Assembly (NCBI GenBank): GCA_014529385.2
Contig: CM043959.1
Span: 59,346,253 to 59,410,252 of the forward strand
Direction of reading: 5' to 3'
From: Adiantum capillus-veneris
Lineage: Eukaryota; Streptophyta; Polypodiopsida; Polypodiales; Pteridaceae
Length of the DNA stretch: 64,000 nt
Made by a program: the position numbers and the translations under genes. The notes under the pieces are model-generated. The model made no database searches. It was not told the DNA's origin and saw nothing but the letters and a program-made list of their open reading frames with translations. Positions 1 to 11,916 of the stretch are shown piece by piece; positions within the stretch are counted from its first letter, which is position 1, and the number at the start of each line of letters is the position of its first letter.

Positions 1-974
1 AAAGACTGTGTCTCCTACAACGACAAAATCCATCAACGATTAAAATTGAACATATTAATGACAATATCAATATCTAGGGCTGATTTTTTTACCTGCAAGA
101 GGCGCCATCACAAGTAGCCACCCCGAGTCCGCCAAGGTACTATGTCTCAAATGAATAGTTGATCGTACATGATCCTATGTACATGTATCCCATGAAGGTT
201 GAGGTGACGGTGAGTGTAGAAAGCCTCCAAAAGGTAAGTCAACAAAGATAAAGTCAGCTGCCCACCATGACATTGATCTACCACTCCTCCGATATGTAAT
301 CTTTGTAGATCGAGCTCTAGTCATATGCTCGTGTATAGGATTCCATGATCTAGACTACACACTGCTACAAAAATCCCCAGCAATCAAAATATAGTCACCA
401 TGCAAAGCAACACACCTAGTATCACTGCAACCATTCTGCACAACAGGCTGAAGAGGCAATGGTCCATACACAAACTGTAGGGCACGTCACAATCTCTGTG
501 TGCCCCCACTCTCTACATGAACAAACACATTATCTATATAAATATGAGAAATATAATAGAGCTGCAACAACAAGACTCCAATAAAAAACAGGATTATACC
601 TAAGATAGACGGCTGATCATCAATCACATGGTCTGCAGAAAGTAGCAGATGCATTCTGATTCTTATCCAAAAATCTTGTTGCTTAAGTTTAGAAATAGTG
701 TCAAAATAATTAATAATTCTAAAATTAGCAAAGTTTAGGACACATAGAAAATGAGAATAATTCTAACTCACAAGTTCGAGTAGGTGGACGAGATGGTAGA
801 GGATGAGAAGATGGATTAGCAACATTTGTGGCTTTGGGTGGTGGAAGACCCTATATTAGTTGAATCACATATTATGATACAAAAATAGTCAAATCATTGT
901 CTACCTGTAAACTAGTCGTTAAAAAGCCATGCGGCAATAGTCAATCCTCTTTAAGTCTTTCAACTCTACATCCT
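1..974. other. no recognisable gene
   Basis: AT-rich sequence without an open frame I can assign. It may contain further exons or the 3' part of the minus-strand gene remnant that begins at 1966, but no splice-consistent coding exon could be supported. Confidence 0.3.
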
Positions 975-1966
975 TCATTTTGTTTCCAAAGACACCTCAA
1001 GAGGGAATAAGAATTTTCTTCCCTCCACCACAATCTCCGTGTAGAACATATGCATGGTGCACAAGGGAGGAATATCAATCCCTCCAGGCACATCCCCATA
1101 GTCCACAAGAAGCTTCTTAGCTTTATCTAAGATTCTTTGCAAAGCCCCCTCTTGTTTTAGACACCTTTCACACCAAGCATGCAAAACAAAAATCGAGCTT
1201 CTTACTAACATTCACAAGTTCAATCATAAATCATTTGCATAAAGATGCTCGAAACTTTTGGTCTCCTTTCACCATGCAATAAGCAGCACGAGTGTTCTTG
1301 CTTGCCTCTAGTAAGGACACCCAGAAGTTTTTATTTTCTATGCAAGCATCATGTAGAGCAATCAAGTTAAGTTTCTCTAGAGTGGCCCAACTATCTTCCC
1401 CCCATTGAAGGCTCACCACAGGATCAAACCAATCCTTTCCTAACCTTGGATCCAAAATATTGAGAATCTACCAAACAAGAACATTAGTCAATTAAAAGTG
1501 CATCTTACCATGTATCAAAGAAAACACCAAGAGATGGTTATATACCTTCTCTACACGATCTGAATATTTATAGTAAAGATCATTCATGATCTTAGTCTCT
1601 TCTTTTTTTCAAGTCCTCTTTAGAAAGCAACGATTTCTTGCTCTCTAGATTAGTGTAGTTTTTTTGACATTTGAACCTTGAAAATAAACTAATACTTTTC
1701 AAAACAAAAAGCTTCAAATAAAGCATACAAAAAAGAGATCCAATGTCAGACACACTTACATAAAAAAGAAGCATAGCTAGATATCTTCGTGTAAGAGGAT
1801 GCCATGGCTCCTCTCCCTTTGTGGTTCTCTTGTGCAGAGTGTCGATCAATTTTTGATCATTCTCCGGTAATGCACGAAGGTAATCTTCATGATCCGAAGA
1901 GCAAATGTTTGCACAATTCACCAACTCATCTCGTAGATGACAAGATACTAAAGCACGGGTGTTCAT
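975..1966 (-). pseudogene. unrecognised spliced gene remnant
   Basis: Minus-strand pieces with exon-like borders. A first exon runs from an ATG at 1966 to 1760 (69 codons, acidic, contains HPLTRRYLAMLLFY) and ends at a canonical GTAAGTG donor. A later piece starts at 1467 after a TTTGGTAG acceptor, reading ILNILDPRLGKDWFDPVVSL and on to a stop near 1231. A third open piece covers 975-1211. A middle exon (1546-1676) fits GT-AG borders, but its frames are closed by stops. I do not recognise the protein. It could be a decayed host gene or a transposase-type gene; the broken middle exon favours a pseudogene. Confidence 0.25.
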
Positions 1967-3132
1967 ACTGATGAAAATATTAGTAAGTTAGTCAACCTTC
2001 AACCATTTAAAGTCTACCTACTAACAAGAGTATAATATCACTCACAAATTCATGCATTGCAAGCTCGTCAATAATGCTATTTTGGTAACCTTTGTGAGTT
2101 TTTTTGTGTGTTTGATCTAGGTTGACCCCTCTTTGGAGCTTCGAATCTAAATGGAGGATCTTACTTGAGAGTTGTCAACAACACATCATAGAGTGGGAGA
2201 GTTGGAGCAAGTTCTTGGAGAGATGCGTAATCCCTTGGGGGACTTCATCATTGAGCATTACAATGCCTACTTTTGAGCCGAGCACATTGAACGACGACAA
2301 GCCTACCTTAGCCGGTCTCCAAGTATTCACCAATCCATACCAATGTACCCTTACGTGTCTGGCTGTGGTATAGCTAGGTGTGAGCTTTCATTGGGTATCC
2401 ATGCTACCCTCAAAGATCACACATAGTGTTTCATTATTTTAACAACGCCTACTTCTACACTTTGGGTCGTAGGCATCGCTTCCATCTCTGATGCTTAATA
2501 CACAACATGTGCGTGCTTTCAAACTATAGATATGCCATTGAGAGATACCAGTGTCTCTTTATTTCTAGTGGGACATAGAAAACCTTTTTCCATCTAGAGG
2601 TTTGAATGTTGACCTCGTCACTCACCACTCACATGGGGGAAAGTGACGAGGCAGACAGACAAGCAGTAGCTGCATCACTGCTGGAGGGCGAGGTTCTAGA
2701 GGACATATAGAAGAGTTAGTTTCGTCCATGAGCTACAGAGGTAGAGGAGTTGAGGCTACAACATTTTTTGCAGTGGAGACAATCTCGTAGAGAAATCAAG
2801 AGAGCGAGCCTTGAGGAGGTCCCTAGGCAAATTTATGTTCCCTACAGATGTAAACTTTGCAAACTCAACACTGGTTGCAAAGCTCTAGGCAGCCAAGGAC
2901 TATACCCACTTCACATGTTTACACAAATTTGAGGATTTGGGAGATGGGATAAGAGTCCCATTTCTTACTTCCTGACTAGGAGATGGCACTTGATTGAGTC
3001 TTGTTGTAGTGCAATAAAGCCTGAGCAGTAGAGGAGCATGGTAGAGACATTGTAAAGTCTTCAACTATAGTTGAGGCTCGTGCTGAGGGGGCTGCGACAC
3101 TCAAAAATTAGCACACCATAGTACATAAGAGT
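1967..3132. other. no assignable gene
   Basis: Contains short open frames on the + strand at 2122-2373 and 2750-2932. Neither has a motif I know or a convincing codon pattern. Nothing else was recognised before the satellite array begins at about 3133. Confidence 0.3.
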
Positions 3133-5020
3133 ATTGTAGGCCCCGTGCTCTAAGGTGTAGCGGGCACCATACGTAGAGCAATTGGACTCAAATTCAACTT
3201 GATGTGTTTGTATTTGTTTATTTGATGTATTTGTTATAGAGTTTACTCGCCATGATATAGTTTATGGTGTTCACATGTCGATCAAACATCATGTATTTTG
3301 ATGTTTGTGTCTCTTGTGTTTGATAGTTATGGATATCACACGCCCGATATGGTTTTTTGTTTTCACTTCTGACATGCATGATGTATTTTGATGATGGGAT
3401 TTACTTGTTGTGGTATAGTATATGGTATTTACATCTACCAAACATTATGTATTATGATGTTCATGTCTTTTTTATTTGATAGGCCCTATATGATTTATTG
3501 TCTTCACATTCAACATGCGGCCATGTACTTTGATGACAATGTACTTAGTAGTTGATACTTATGGATTTTGCTCGTTGTGGAGTAGTTTATGGTGTTCACG
3601 TCTACCAAAAATTATAAATTCTATGTTCTTATATTCTATAGGTGTGGATACCACATGCTCTGTCTGCTAGTATTGTTTTAACATCCAATGTGCATGACAA
3701 ATTTTGATGTCAATGTACTTAGTAGTTAATTGATATAGGTTTTACCCACCATGGTATAGAGGATTGTAGCCCCCGTGCTCTAAGGTGTAGCGGGCACCAC
3801 ATACGTAGAACAATTGGACTTAAATTCAGCTTGATGTGTTTGTATTTGTCTATTTGATGTATTTGTTATAAAGTTTACTCGCCATGATATAGTTTATGGT
3901 GTTCACATGTCAATCAAACATCATGTATTTTGATGTTTGTGTCTCTTGTGTTTGATAGTTATGGATACCACACACCCGATATGGTTTTTTGTTTTCACTT
4001 CTGACATGCATGATGTATTTTGATGATGGAATTTACTCACTTTGGTATAGTATATGGTATTTACATCTACCAAACATTATGTATTATGATGTTCATGTCT
4101 TTTGTATTTGGTAGGAACTATATGATTAATTATTGTCGTCACATTCAACATGCGGCCATGTACTTTGATGATAGTGTACTTAATAGTTGATAATTATGGA
4201 TTTTGCTTGTTGTGGAATAGTCTATGGTGTTCACGTCTACCAAAAATTATAAATTCTATGTTTTATATTCTATAGTTATGGATACCACATGCTCTGTCTA
4301 CTAGTATTGTTTTAACATCATGTGCATGAAATTTTTTGATGACAATGTACTTAGTAGCTGATAGATATAGGTTTTACCAGCCATGGTATAGAGTATTGTA
4401 GGCCCTGTGCTCTAAGGTGTAGCGGGCACCATACGTAGAACAATTGGACTCAAATTCAGCTTGATGTGTTTGTATTTGTTTATTTGATGTATTTTTTATA
4501 GAGTTTACTCGCCATGATATAGTTTATGGTGTTCACATGTCAATCAAACATCATGTATTTTGATGTTTGTGTCTCTTGTGTTTGATAGTTATGGATACCA
4601 CATGCCCGATATGGTTTTTTGTTTTCACTTCTGACATGCATGATGTCTTTTGATGATGGGATTTACTTGTTGTGGTATAGTATATGGTATTTACATTTAC
4701 CAAACATTATGTATTATGATGTTCATGTCTTTTGTATTTGATAGGCCCTATATGATTTATTGTCTTCACATTCAACATGCGGCCATGTACTTTAATGACA
4801 GTGTACATAGTAGTTGAAATTATGGATTTTGCTCGTTGTGGAGTAGTTTATGGTGTTCATGTCTACCAAAAATTATAAATTCTATGTTCTTATATTCTAT
4901 AGTTATGGATACCACATGCTCTGTCTGCTAGTATTGTTTTAACATCCAATGTGCATGAAAATGTTTTATGACAATGTACTTAGTAGTTGATAGATATAGG
5001 TTTTACCCGCCATGGTATAG
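3133..5020. repeat. satellite array with 630-bp higher-order units
   Basis: Three head-to-tail copies start near 3133, 3763 and 4393; the marker CCCCGTGCTCTAAGG recurs with offsets of 630 and 632 bp. Copies differ by scattered substitutions and short indels. Each unit contains three degenerate sub-repeats of about 158-176 bp that open with a (C/T)TCG(T/C)..TG(G/A)..TAGT motif followed by TATGGTGTTCAC, for example near 3246, 3404 and 3571, plus a distinct roughly 110-bp spacer carrying the GTGCTCTAAGGTGTAGCGGGC box. The last copy runs into a fresh sub-repeat start near 5010 and is cut off at about 5040. This is a higher-order organisation of monomers in the size range common for plant centromeric or subtelomeric satellites; chromosomal position is not shown here. 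Confidence 0.85.
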
Positions 5021-5039
5021 ATTATGGTGTTCACGTCTA

Positions 5040-5900
5040 TACTAAATTGATGAAATGGCTTTACAACTCCATAAAACATTGTAGGGCTAGGGGATGCACC
5101 ATTACCTCCACCATTGTAAAGTTTCATGGCCTTCAAAAATCGTTTTGTGGGTCCACAATTGTGCAATGGCTATTTTCCATAGAAGTCAGGTAGGGTATGC
5201 ATCATATTTCCCACCTTTGTTTCATGGCGAGCGGACACCATTTTGTTGGTCCAGAGTGTATAGGAAAAATATGGCCATTGTGCAATCGTGAGCCGACAAA
5301 AGGGTTTTAGAAAGCCATGAAAATTTATAGGACCCACCCTTGCAATGTTTCATGGGACATTAAAAGTCATAAGTCCATGATTGCACAATGGCCTTTTTTA
5401 GCCATAGGGGTCACTATAGGCAAAATATGGACTTGTACAACCATGGACCAACGAAACGGTTTTAGAAGACCATAAAACTTGGCAGGGACAAGGCATGCAC
5501 TATATCCCCCACCTTTGTAGAGTTTCATGGCCATCAAAAACCATCTTGTCATTGCACAATGGCCATATTTTACCATAAGGGGATATATCCCCCACCCCTG
5601 CAAAATTTTATGGCCATCTAAAGCTATCTCTTCGGTCTATGGTCGTGCAATGTCCATTTTCTATCATATAGATCCTTATAGGCAAAATCTAGCAATTGTG
5701 TAACCGCGGACCAATGAGATGGCTTTAGAAGGCCATGAAACTTTGTATGGGCAAGCGATGCACCATATCCCCTACCCTTGCAAAGTTTCATGGCCATCAA
5801 AGACCGTTTCGTCAGTCCACAGTTGCAAAATGGCTATGTTTTTGCCTTACGGTCACAAAGGGCCCCCTAAGGCAAAATATGGCCATTTGTGCCCGACGAG
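5040..5900. repeat. palindromic-monomer repeat array
   Basis: Four or five diverged copies of a unit of about 200-250 bp. One half carries GAAACGGTTTTAGAAGGCCATGAAACTTTG-like sequence and the other half its reverse complement (CAAAGTTTCATGGCC...CCGTTTCGT). They are separated by a GCATGCAC..ATATCCCCCACC core. Flanking boxes CAATGGCCATATTTTGCC and its reverse complement also alternate. Examples of the arms lie near 5100-5170, 5450-5550 and 5715-5815. A G-run (5911-5921) marks the right edge. Confidence 0.7.
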
Positions 5901-6059
5901 TGAGGAGAGCGGGGGGGGGGGTTGGATGTGAGGGAAATTAATGAAGAAAAAACTATGGTCCATAGTCCAACCTCCTACTGATCCATTATCTAGTGAAACT
6001 ACACAACCGTAGCGGCATTACCATTGCACTACATGATAAATACGTGCACTTCCGCCATC

Positions 6060-6660
6060 AAGGTGAAGCCTCAACTCAAGCTTGGGATGTACGAGAAAAA
6101 AAATTTGGGGCTTCAAAAAAGAAAACCAAGGTAATCTTTTAAAAAGAGCTCTACAAACTCAAGATGGAACCAAACAATGGCATAGCTAGCCTAGTTAATA
6201 AGCTCAAAAGAATGGGGACACAATCGATATACACAAAATGTGAGGTGCCATAAGAAGACAAGATTTTTGTGCTTTTGGGTGCTTTCACATCTTATTTTGG
6301 TAATGTTTGGGCAATCCTAGAAGAGAAACCACATCAATAGGATGTAGTGAACTCTTTATAAGACGAAGAAAAGAAGCATAAGAGGGAGGCACAACCAAAT
6401 TCAAGGGGAGGAGCCTTAGCAATTACATCTTCATTTGTTCATGCATCGTCTTCATCCAAAAAAGGCATTAAGAAGGTGCTATAAATGTGGAAGACAAGGA
6501 AATTTTTCAAAACACAATGTCAAGAACAAGTATTTTTGAGTGTTGTAAAAAGAAGAGGTATCCACCTTCTAAGTCTACAAGATGGAATCATTATAGCAGT
6601 AGCAATAACAGATACAAGGAGGGGAAAATAACATATTGCAGAATTCAAGGGAATAATAGT
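6060..6660 (+). pseudogene. decayed Ty1/copia gag fragment
   Basis: Conceptual translation across stops and shifts resembles copia gag (UBN2-type). Near 6070 there is AWDVREKKFG-like sequence, then LYKLKME and LVNKLKRMG, and a zinc-knuckle remnant (CYKCGRQGNFSKHN) near 6478-6520, where the family expects C-x2-C-x4-H-x4-C. The final cysteine is gone and several in-frame stops are present. No LTR was found next to it; the right side is cut by the 3' end of LINE-1 near 6690. It is unrelated to the better preserved copia element at 10626-16178. Confidence 0.6.
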
Positions 6661-6849
6661 CATGTTCACTTCACACGCGCATGGGCGCACGCGCACACAC
6701 ACTTTTTTATTTGCAAATCTGCTTTGATTAATTTACAAGTGGGAAACCTCAAAGCAAGGAAAACTCACGAAAAGAAAGGGATACAAAAAGTGGAGCATTA
6801 TGAGGCTCCGAAGGCTAAAAACAGTCAAAGTAAATCCTGTAGGTATTAA

Positions 6850-8120
6850 GAGTGATGTCTCTAGCATCATAGGCAAAATGTAGACCAAGAGATAATTTGA
6901 AATAGGGAAAGGGGTCAACAAAAGTGCCTTATGGTGCCAAATGGCCCACATAGTCCAAAATCTAACCCAGGTGAAGAACACCACAAACTGAGATTGCGGT
7001 GACCAGAGCACCCCAAAAAGCCAAAAGCATTTGTGAGAAGAGCCGAAAGGAAAACACAGCCAAGAGCAGCTGACACTTGACGAATGAAGTCTCTGGAGTG
7101 ATGACAATGCCACAGTAAGTATGGCATGATTTCCTCAGCTTCAAGGCATCTGGGGCAGCGAGAAGGTGCAATATGCGGAGCATGTAGCACATTGCCAATA
7201 GGTAGAGCTCCCACCAAGCAGCGCCACAAGAAAACACGTTCCTTCAAAGGCGGATGACTCTGCCAAATGCGAGACAATGTGTGTTGCCACCACAAGGATG
7301 ACTCAGAAAGCGACCACAACTAATTACCCAGATGCACAATCCATACATCAAAGTGAAGGATGGCATAGACACTCGCAGTTGAGATGCAATCCAATCTAGT
7401 AGTAGCCAGATTCCAATTAGAGAAGCGAGAGTCCACATCCAAAGGAGGAATGGGTGAGTGAGCAGCAAGCATCCTTTGAATCTCCTGCCAGAGAGGAGAA
7501 TGGTGAAGGCCCAACCGAAAGCAAGAGACGGCATCAACGAAAGAAAGAACATAACCCGAGTCATCAACCACCTGATGCACCTGACAGATTTCTTTTTTGG
7601 GAAAGAAAATACGCTTGGTGAGGAGACCGTTAAACCAAAGTCGAAGCGAAATTCTTGCTCCAATGCAGACTCTCCAAGCGAAGAGAGTTACCCCTAGAGG
7701 ATTGTCAACCATCCCAAGCCAAATGCAAAGTGACAACCTTCCAATCAACAATTAGAGAAGAAGTAAAGGGACATCCAGGAATGTGTCCTTCAAGCTTCCC
7801 AAAAAAAACATACCAATAAGTTAGTTTCCAATGACCAAAAGAAGGGGTGACAATGTGCATACAAAAATGTGTGACCATGAGAGCCCAGGGTTGCTGTTGC
7901 TCCACCAAAACTGGCAACAACATAGCTTTCTGAGCCAGAAGATGACAACTCAAGTCCAAAATATTTAACCCTCCAAGCCGCTTGGGAGAACACAGCTTGT
8001 CCATAGATAGAATCCGAAGGCCCCTCTTGCTAGACGAGGTCCGCCAAAAATACTCTAAAATATTGGACATGAGGGACTGCAACCGCAACCGAGGCCAAGA
8101 TAACAAAGGCAAATAAAACT
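6850..8120 (-). pseudogene. LINE-1 ORF2 C-terminal part with zf-RVT-like domain
   Basis: Frame-broken C-terminal region of ORF2. Near 7319-7100 it reads SLWWQHTLSRIWQS..PLKERVFLWRCLVGALP followed by CPRCLEAEE...LLWHCHHSR, the zf-RVT zinc-binding region that follows plant LINE reverse transcriptases. Around 8112-7705 lies the RT thumb and connector segment (KRGLRILSMDKLCSPKRLGG). Three frames are needed to follow it, so it is not translatable as it stands. The same region in LINE-2 (17916-19237) is in better condition. Confidence 0.8.
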
Positions 8121-9448
8121 ACACATAAGCCACAAGGATGCATTGGACAATCTTGAGACGCACATAAAGTGGCCACGTGGACAATTTCCAATAATTCCAC
8201 TCGGAATGCAGACGTTGGAGCACCCAATCTAGTTTCTGCATTGCCGATACATTCCAACCCAGCGGGGATAACCCAAATGGCGAACCAGAACATGTGGAGG
8301 AACAATCTCCCCAGGCCACAATATCTTATGCTAGTCACACTCTTTCAGAGGCAATAGCTTGGATTTGCAAAAGTTAACTTTGAGACCTGCTACCAATCCA
8401 AACAAGTGAAGAGTATGCATAATTTGTTGTACATCATCATAGTTATTACGAGGCATGAACAAAGATTCATCCACATAAGCCTAACCAGCAAACTGCCGAC
8501 CAGAAGGTAAAGGCAGGCCATGTAGCCTACTAGTGGAAGTCAAGGAATCCAAATACATAAACAAGGGATGAGTAGTGATCGCATAAATCAAAGCACTTAG
8601 AGGGCAGCCCTGCCTTACCGACCGTCCCAAAGGCCAAGATTCTGTGACAGAACCATCCTGCAAGCCTGCAGAAGTACTATGTGCATACAAGAAAAGCACA
8701 ACATGGGATAGCCTAGGCCCAAAGCCCAAATGCTGCATGGTATCCGCAATGTAATCCCAAAGAACATTATCAAATTCCTTTTCAATGTTGACCTACATGA
8801 CCAAGACATCTTGTCGAGTATATTTTGCATATTCCACACCAATGATGACATTCGCGAGGTTATCAGTAATTTGACGTCGTGGAATAAAGCTGTATTGAGA
8901 TTGATGCAAGCCTTCATGAAGAAAGCACTTGAGTCGGTTAGCAAGCATTTTTTCCATTAATTTATATACCACTGGCATGAGTGTAATAGGCCGCCAATGT
9001 GAGAATTCTTCACACAATGCGTTCTTAGGTACAGCTTGAGCAAACCTTCTTTCCAAGAGGAGGGAAATTCCTGTTGTTCCCAAGCTGTATTCATCATGAA
9101 CAATAGAGGCAACTTGAAATAATCCCAGAAAGATAAGAAAAAATCCATAGAAAGACCATCCCAACCAAGAGCTCTCCATTGACCAAAATCAAGCAAGCTG
9201 GCATACAATTGCGACTCAGTGAAAACAACTTCCAAGTCTTGAGCCTGCCGCATCGAAAGAATGAGAGTAACATGCGATAGAAACATGTGACGCACTTGGC
9301 GAGCTTCTCTCATGGGAGAAGAAGGGACCTCAAAAATCTTGCCATAATGAGAGTGTAGGGCTAGTGCTAGCTCTTGGAAAGTGGAGGTCCACTCCCTTGA
9401 CGATAATTTAACTCTCCGTATAGCTTGAGACTGCCTGGAGTGATGCAA
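8120..9448 (-). pseudogene. LINE-1 ORF2 reverse transcriptase region
   Basis: Broken RT domain. Recognisable blocks are LMPVVYKLMEKMLANRLK (near 8990), QYSFIPRRQITDN (near 8880), the fingers/palm signature SVRQGCPLSALIYAI (near 8620-8580) and the catalytic box near 8466-8477. That box reads YVDE instead of the YADD kept in LINE-2, and a stop lies four residues before it. The catalytic aspartate change and frameshifts make the enzyme inactive. Confidence 0.85.
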
Positions 9449-10583
9449 ATGCTGGAAGAATTGTTTAGTACATCCTTTATCTACAAAATCTTGTTGACGA
9501 GCTTGAGTCTACCATTTGGCCAATTTCCTCTCATCATTGTGCCTTAACATAGCGGGATCAGAAAAGAACTCAGTCATTTGAGCATCAGTAAGAGAAGAAT
9601 GATTAGCCAAGTGCAATAATCAGCTACAAGCACCCTTTTCCTGATTAACCTGTTCCCTTGATTGTGACAAATAATCCTTGCCATAATCCTGGATAACTGA
9701 TTGAACACGCATAACAAAACAGAACCAGGCTATGTCCATATCAACATACATCTGGGAGAGCAAAGGCGGGATGATATCCACAATCATAGCGCGAAAAGGC
9801 TCATGGTTGAGATAAGCACTATTGACATGCAATAGTCTCTTCTTGGGTAGGCGATCACTGATGTCAAAAGAGCCAAAATGAAGTTTCAAGCATACGGGAA
9901 AATGAGAGAGACACATAGCATAATCAATCCTCATCTCGCATACAAAGTCATCATACTATCGCATGTGAAAAAGATACCAGCGATCCAGCCGAGCGCGATA
10001 CATAGATTGAGCATTATACTGAAAAGTGAATCCTGAATCAATTGTATGCAAAAAGGGCCACAAATCAAGCCCATTTACAGGTCGACATAAATTGGTCCCA
10101 TGATTGCCGTTCCATACGAAGCATGTGAGAATGGCCAATAGTATTATTCACAAGGTTTGGTGCATTATTAAAATACCCGCAGAGAAAGGCATTGGAATGC
10201 CAAAAATAAGAAGAGATAGCACTCCACAATCGTGCCCTATCTGCAAAAGCTGTGTATGCATGTAATCCTCCAAATTCAAAAACTTCCCCATTAACAATAG
10301 ATTGAAGGACCATCCATCTCCCAGTCGGGTCATTGAGAACCAAGGTTGGGAAGAGTTCATGTCGAACAAGCATAAGCACTCTAGAATAGCCAGTTGATCC
10401 TGCATGAGCTATCTAGTAGCCCACAAAGTAAGAAGTCTGTCTTGCAAATTGGTGCTGGTTATGCTCTTGAAGAACCACAATGTCCGCTTTACATGTATGT
10501 ACATAGTGCCAGATAACCCGCCACTTAGCATGATTGCATAACCCGCGCACATTATAGGAGATGGAATTCAAAGAACTATGCAT
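9449..10583 (-). pseudogene. LINE-1 ORF2 endonuclease region
   Basis: N-terminal apurinic/apyrimidinic-type endonuclease (exonuclease-endonuclease-phosphatase fold). The start ATG at 10583 opens MHSSLNSISYNVRGLCNHAK, and the fold's early glutamate block follows as VVLQEHNQHQF. Further blocks are NNAPNLVNNTIGHS (10150-10090) and the region near 9930. The same protein is readable across three frames, so at least two frameshifts are present. The enzyme would nick target DNA for target-primed reverse transcription. Confidence 0.85.
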
Positions 10584-10625
10584 TTTATATGGTATATACA
10601 GTGGGCGAGGAAACGAGGAAAAAAG

Positions 10626-10817
10626 TGTTGGGGTATAAAGCCCAATGTGGTCGCCCAGGTAAGTGGGCGGGCCGCCAGGTATGTACACATATTCTTTTGT
10701 TAAAACCTAATAAGAACTCACTATGCTCTACACATTACAGTAGAGCGAGTTCACCATATCGTCGTGCTCTTCTTCTCGCACTCTCTCTCGCGTCGCACTT
10801 TCGCTCGTACTCCTTCA
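10626..10817 (+). repeat. 5' LTR of copia element
   Basis: 192 bp, TG...CA ends, containing GGGTATAAAGCCC near its start and a pyrimidine-rich end (CTCTTCTTCTCGCAC). It differs from the 3' LTR at three positions, two of which are transitions. It should hold the promoter and the R region. Confidence 0.95.
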
Positions 10818-10819
10818 AC

Positions 10820-10832
10820 TGGTATAATAGCT
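10820..10832 (+). promoter_or_regulatory. primer-binding site of copia element
   Basis: Two bases after the 5' LTR lies TGGTATAATAGC, which matches the initiator tRNA-Met complement TGGTATCAGAGC at 10 of 12 positions. It would prime minus-strand DNA synthesis. The mismatches may be post-insertion decay. Confidence 0.7.
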
Positions 10833-11916
10833 CAAATCGAGGCCCGGGGCAGCACTGCAGGAGGCTAGAGTCACCAACTCAGATTGGAGTGAAATTCGAC
10901 AGGCGAAGACACGGCCCCAAAACTCGTGGGAAATCTTGAAGGGCTTGGTGTTGTCAGAATTTCATTATGAGGTCATCTCGGCCACCGTTCGGCTTCGACA
11001 AAGGTCTACGCAGGCCATTTTCGACTACGTGGTCTCGGCGGGTGCAGATCCGACTCTGCAAATTTGGGGTTTTCGACCTACGACTGCAAGTGCTGAGGAT
11101 ATCGACACTCCCACAGTGTTGATTTGTGGCTGTCTACACATCGAAGGACGGCTCAAAGTTCTTGGAGGCGTGTCACATACGACACGGGCGCATCTACACA
11201 AAGACTGTAGGCGACATCCACTAGTTCATCAGGTAGCTTGTGTTTGCTGCTTGATATTCCAAATTTCATCCTTACATTGCAGGTACTTCCACATGGGATG
11301 TATTGTCAGAGATGATGTATGTTTGTTGAGGGTTTGCTGGTTGTGAGTCACGCAGCAAACAACCGCCGCAGCGGTTACAGCATATAGTGGGAAATTTGTG
11401 GATGTATGACTTTGTGGGAAGTCTATGTATAGTCAGATTTACTGTAGCCTTTGTTGAGGGTCGAGTGAGGTTTTATTGATTTGGGGGATTCTCGAATGTT
11501 GAGATCCTTTCGGTGATACAGGTCTTGGAGCGATCCCTCAAGCACCCTTAGATAGGCAGCTAGGATGTATTGACTGTGAGTTAGACAGTTGGGATTGCAT
11601 CTTTGCTTTATTGCCGTTGAGGCATTGTCGCAGTCTATGCTTACAGGATAGTGACAGGACAGTCAGAGACAGTACAGGTGCAGGACAGGTTTACCCACAG
11701 CTTACAGTGTTAGAGAGACAGTGGTTTTTTGAGCTATTTTTTGGTCTGTTTTTACTACACCAGAGCCATTTTACAAAGGAGACTCTGCCAAAATTTCTGC
11801 AGAATCTGAAGCTTTCTTGGTTCATTTGACAGGTTGATATTGGTTCAGAGGTCAGTTTACAGGGGAAACTCTGCCGAATTTTTCACCAGGAAAGTAAACT
11901 ACTGTGAAGCGTAGCT
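10833..11916 (+). other. long leader of copia element
   Basis: About 1.1 kb between the primer site and the gag ATG, long for a copia element of this size. It has open frames (10936-11346 and 11611-11829) without recognisable domains. I see no reason to call either a gene; a splice-like ATTGCAG|G occurs near 11283. Confidence 0.5.

Noticed and set aside
2122-2373. 83-codon + strand frame as a gene
   Set aside because: No motif, no splice context, isolated.
3133-5020. CRISPR-like array
   Set aside because: Units are 630 bp with degenerate sub-repeats, no short identical repeats with unique spacers, and the genome is a plant's.
10936-11346. 136-codon frame in the copia leader as an extra gene
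   Set aside because: No domain, no conserved position known for this lineage, and codon pattern is unconvincing.
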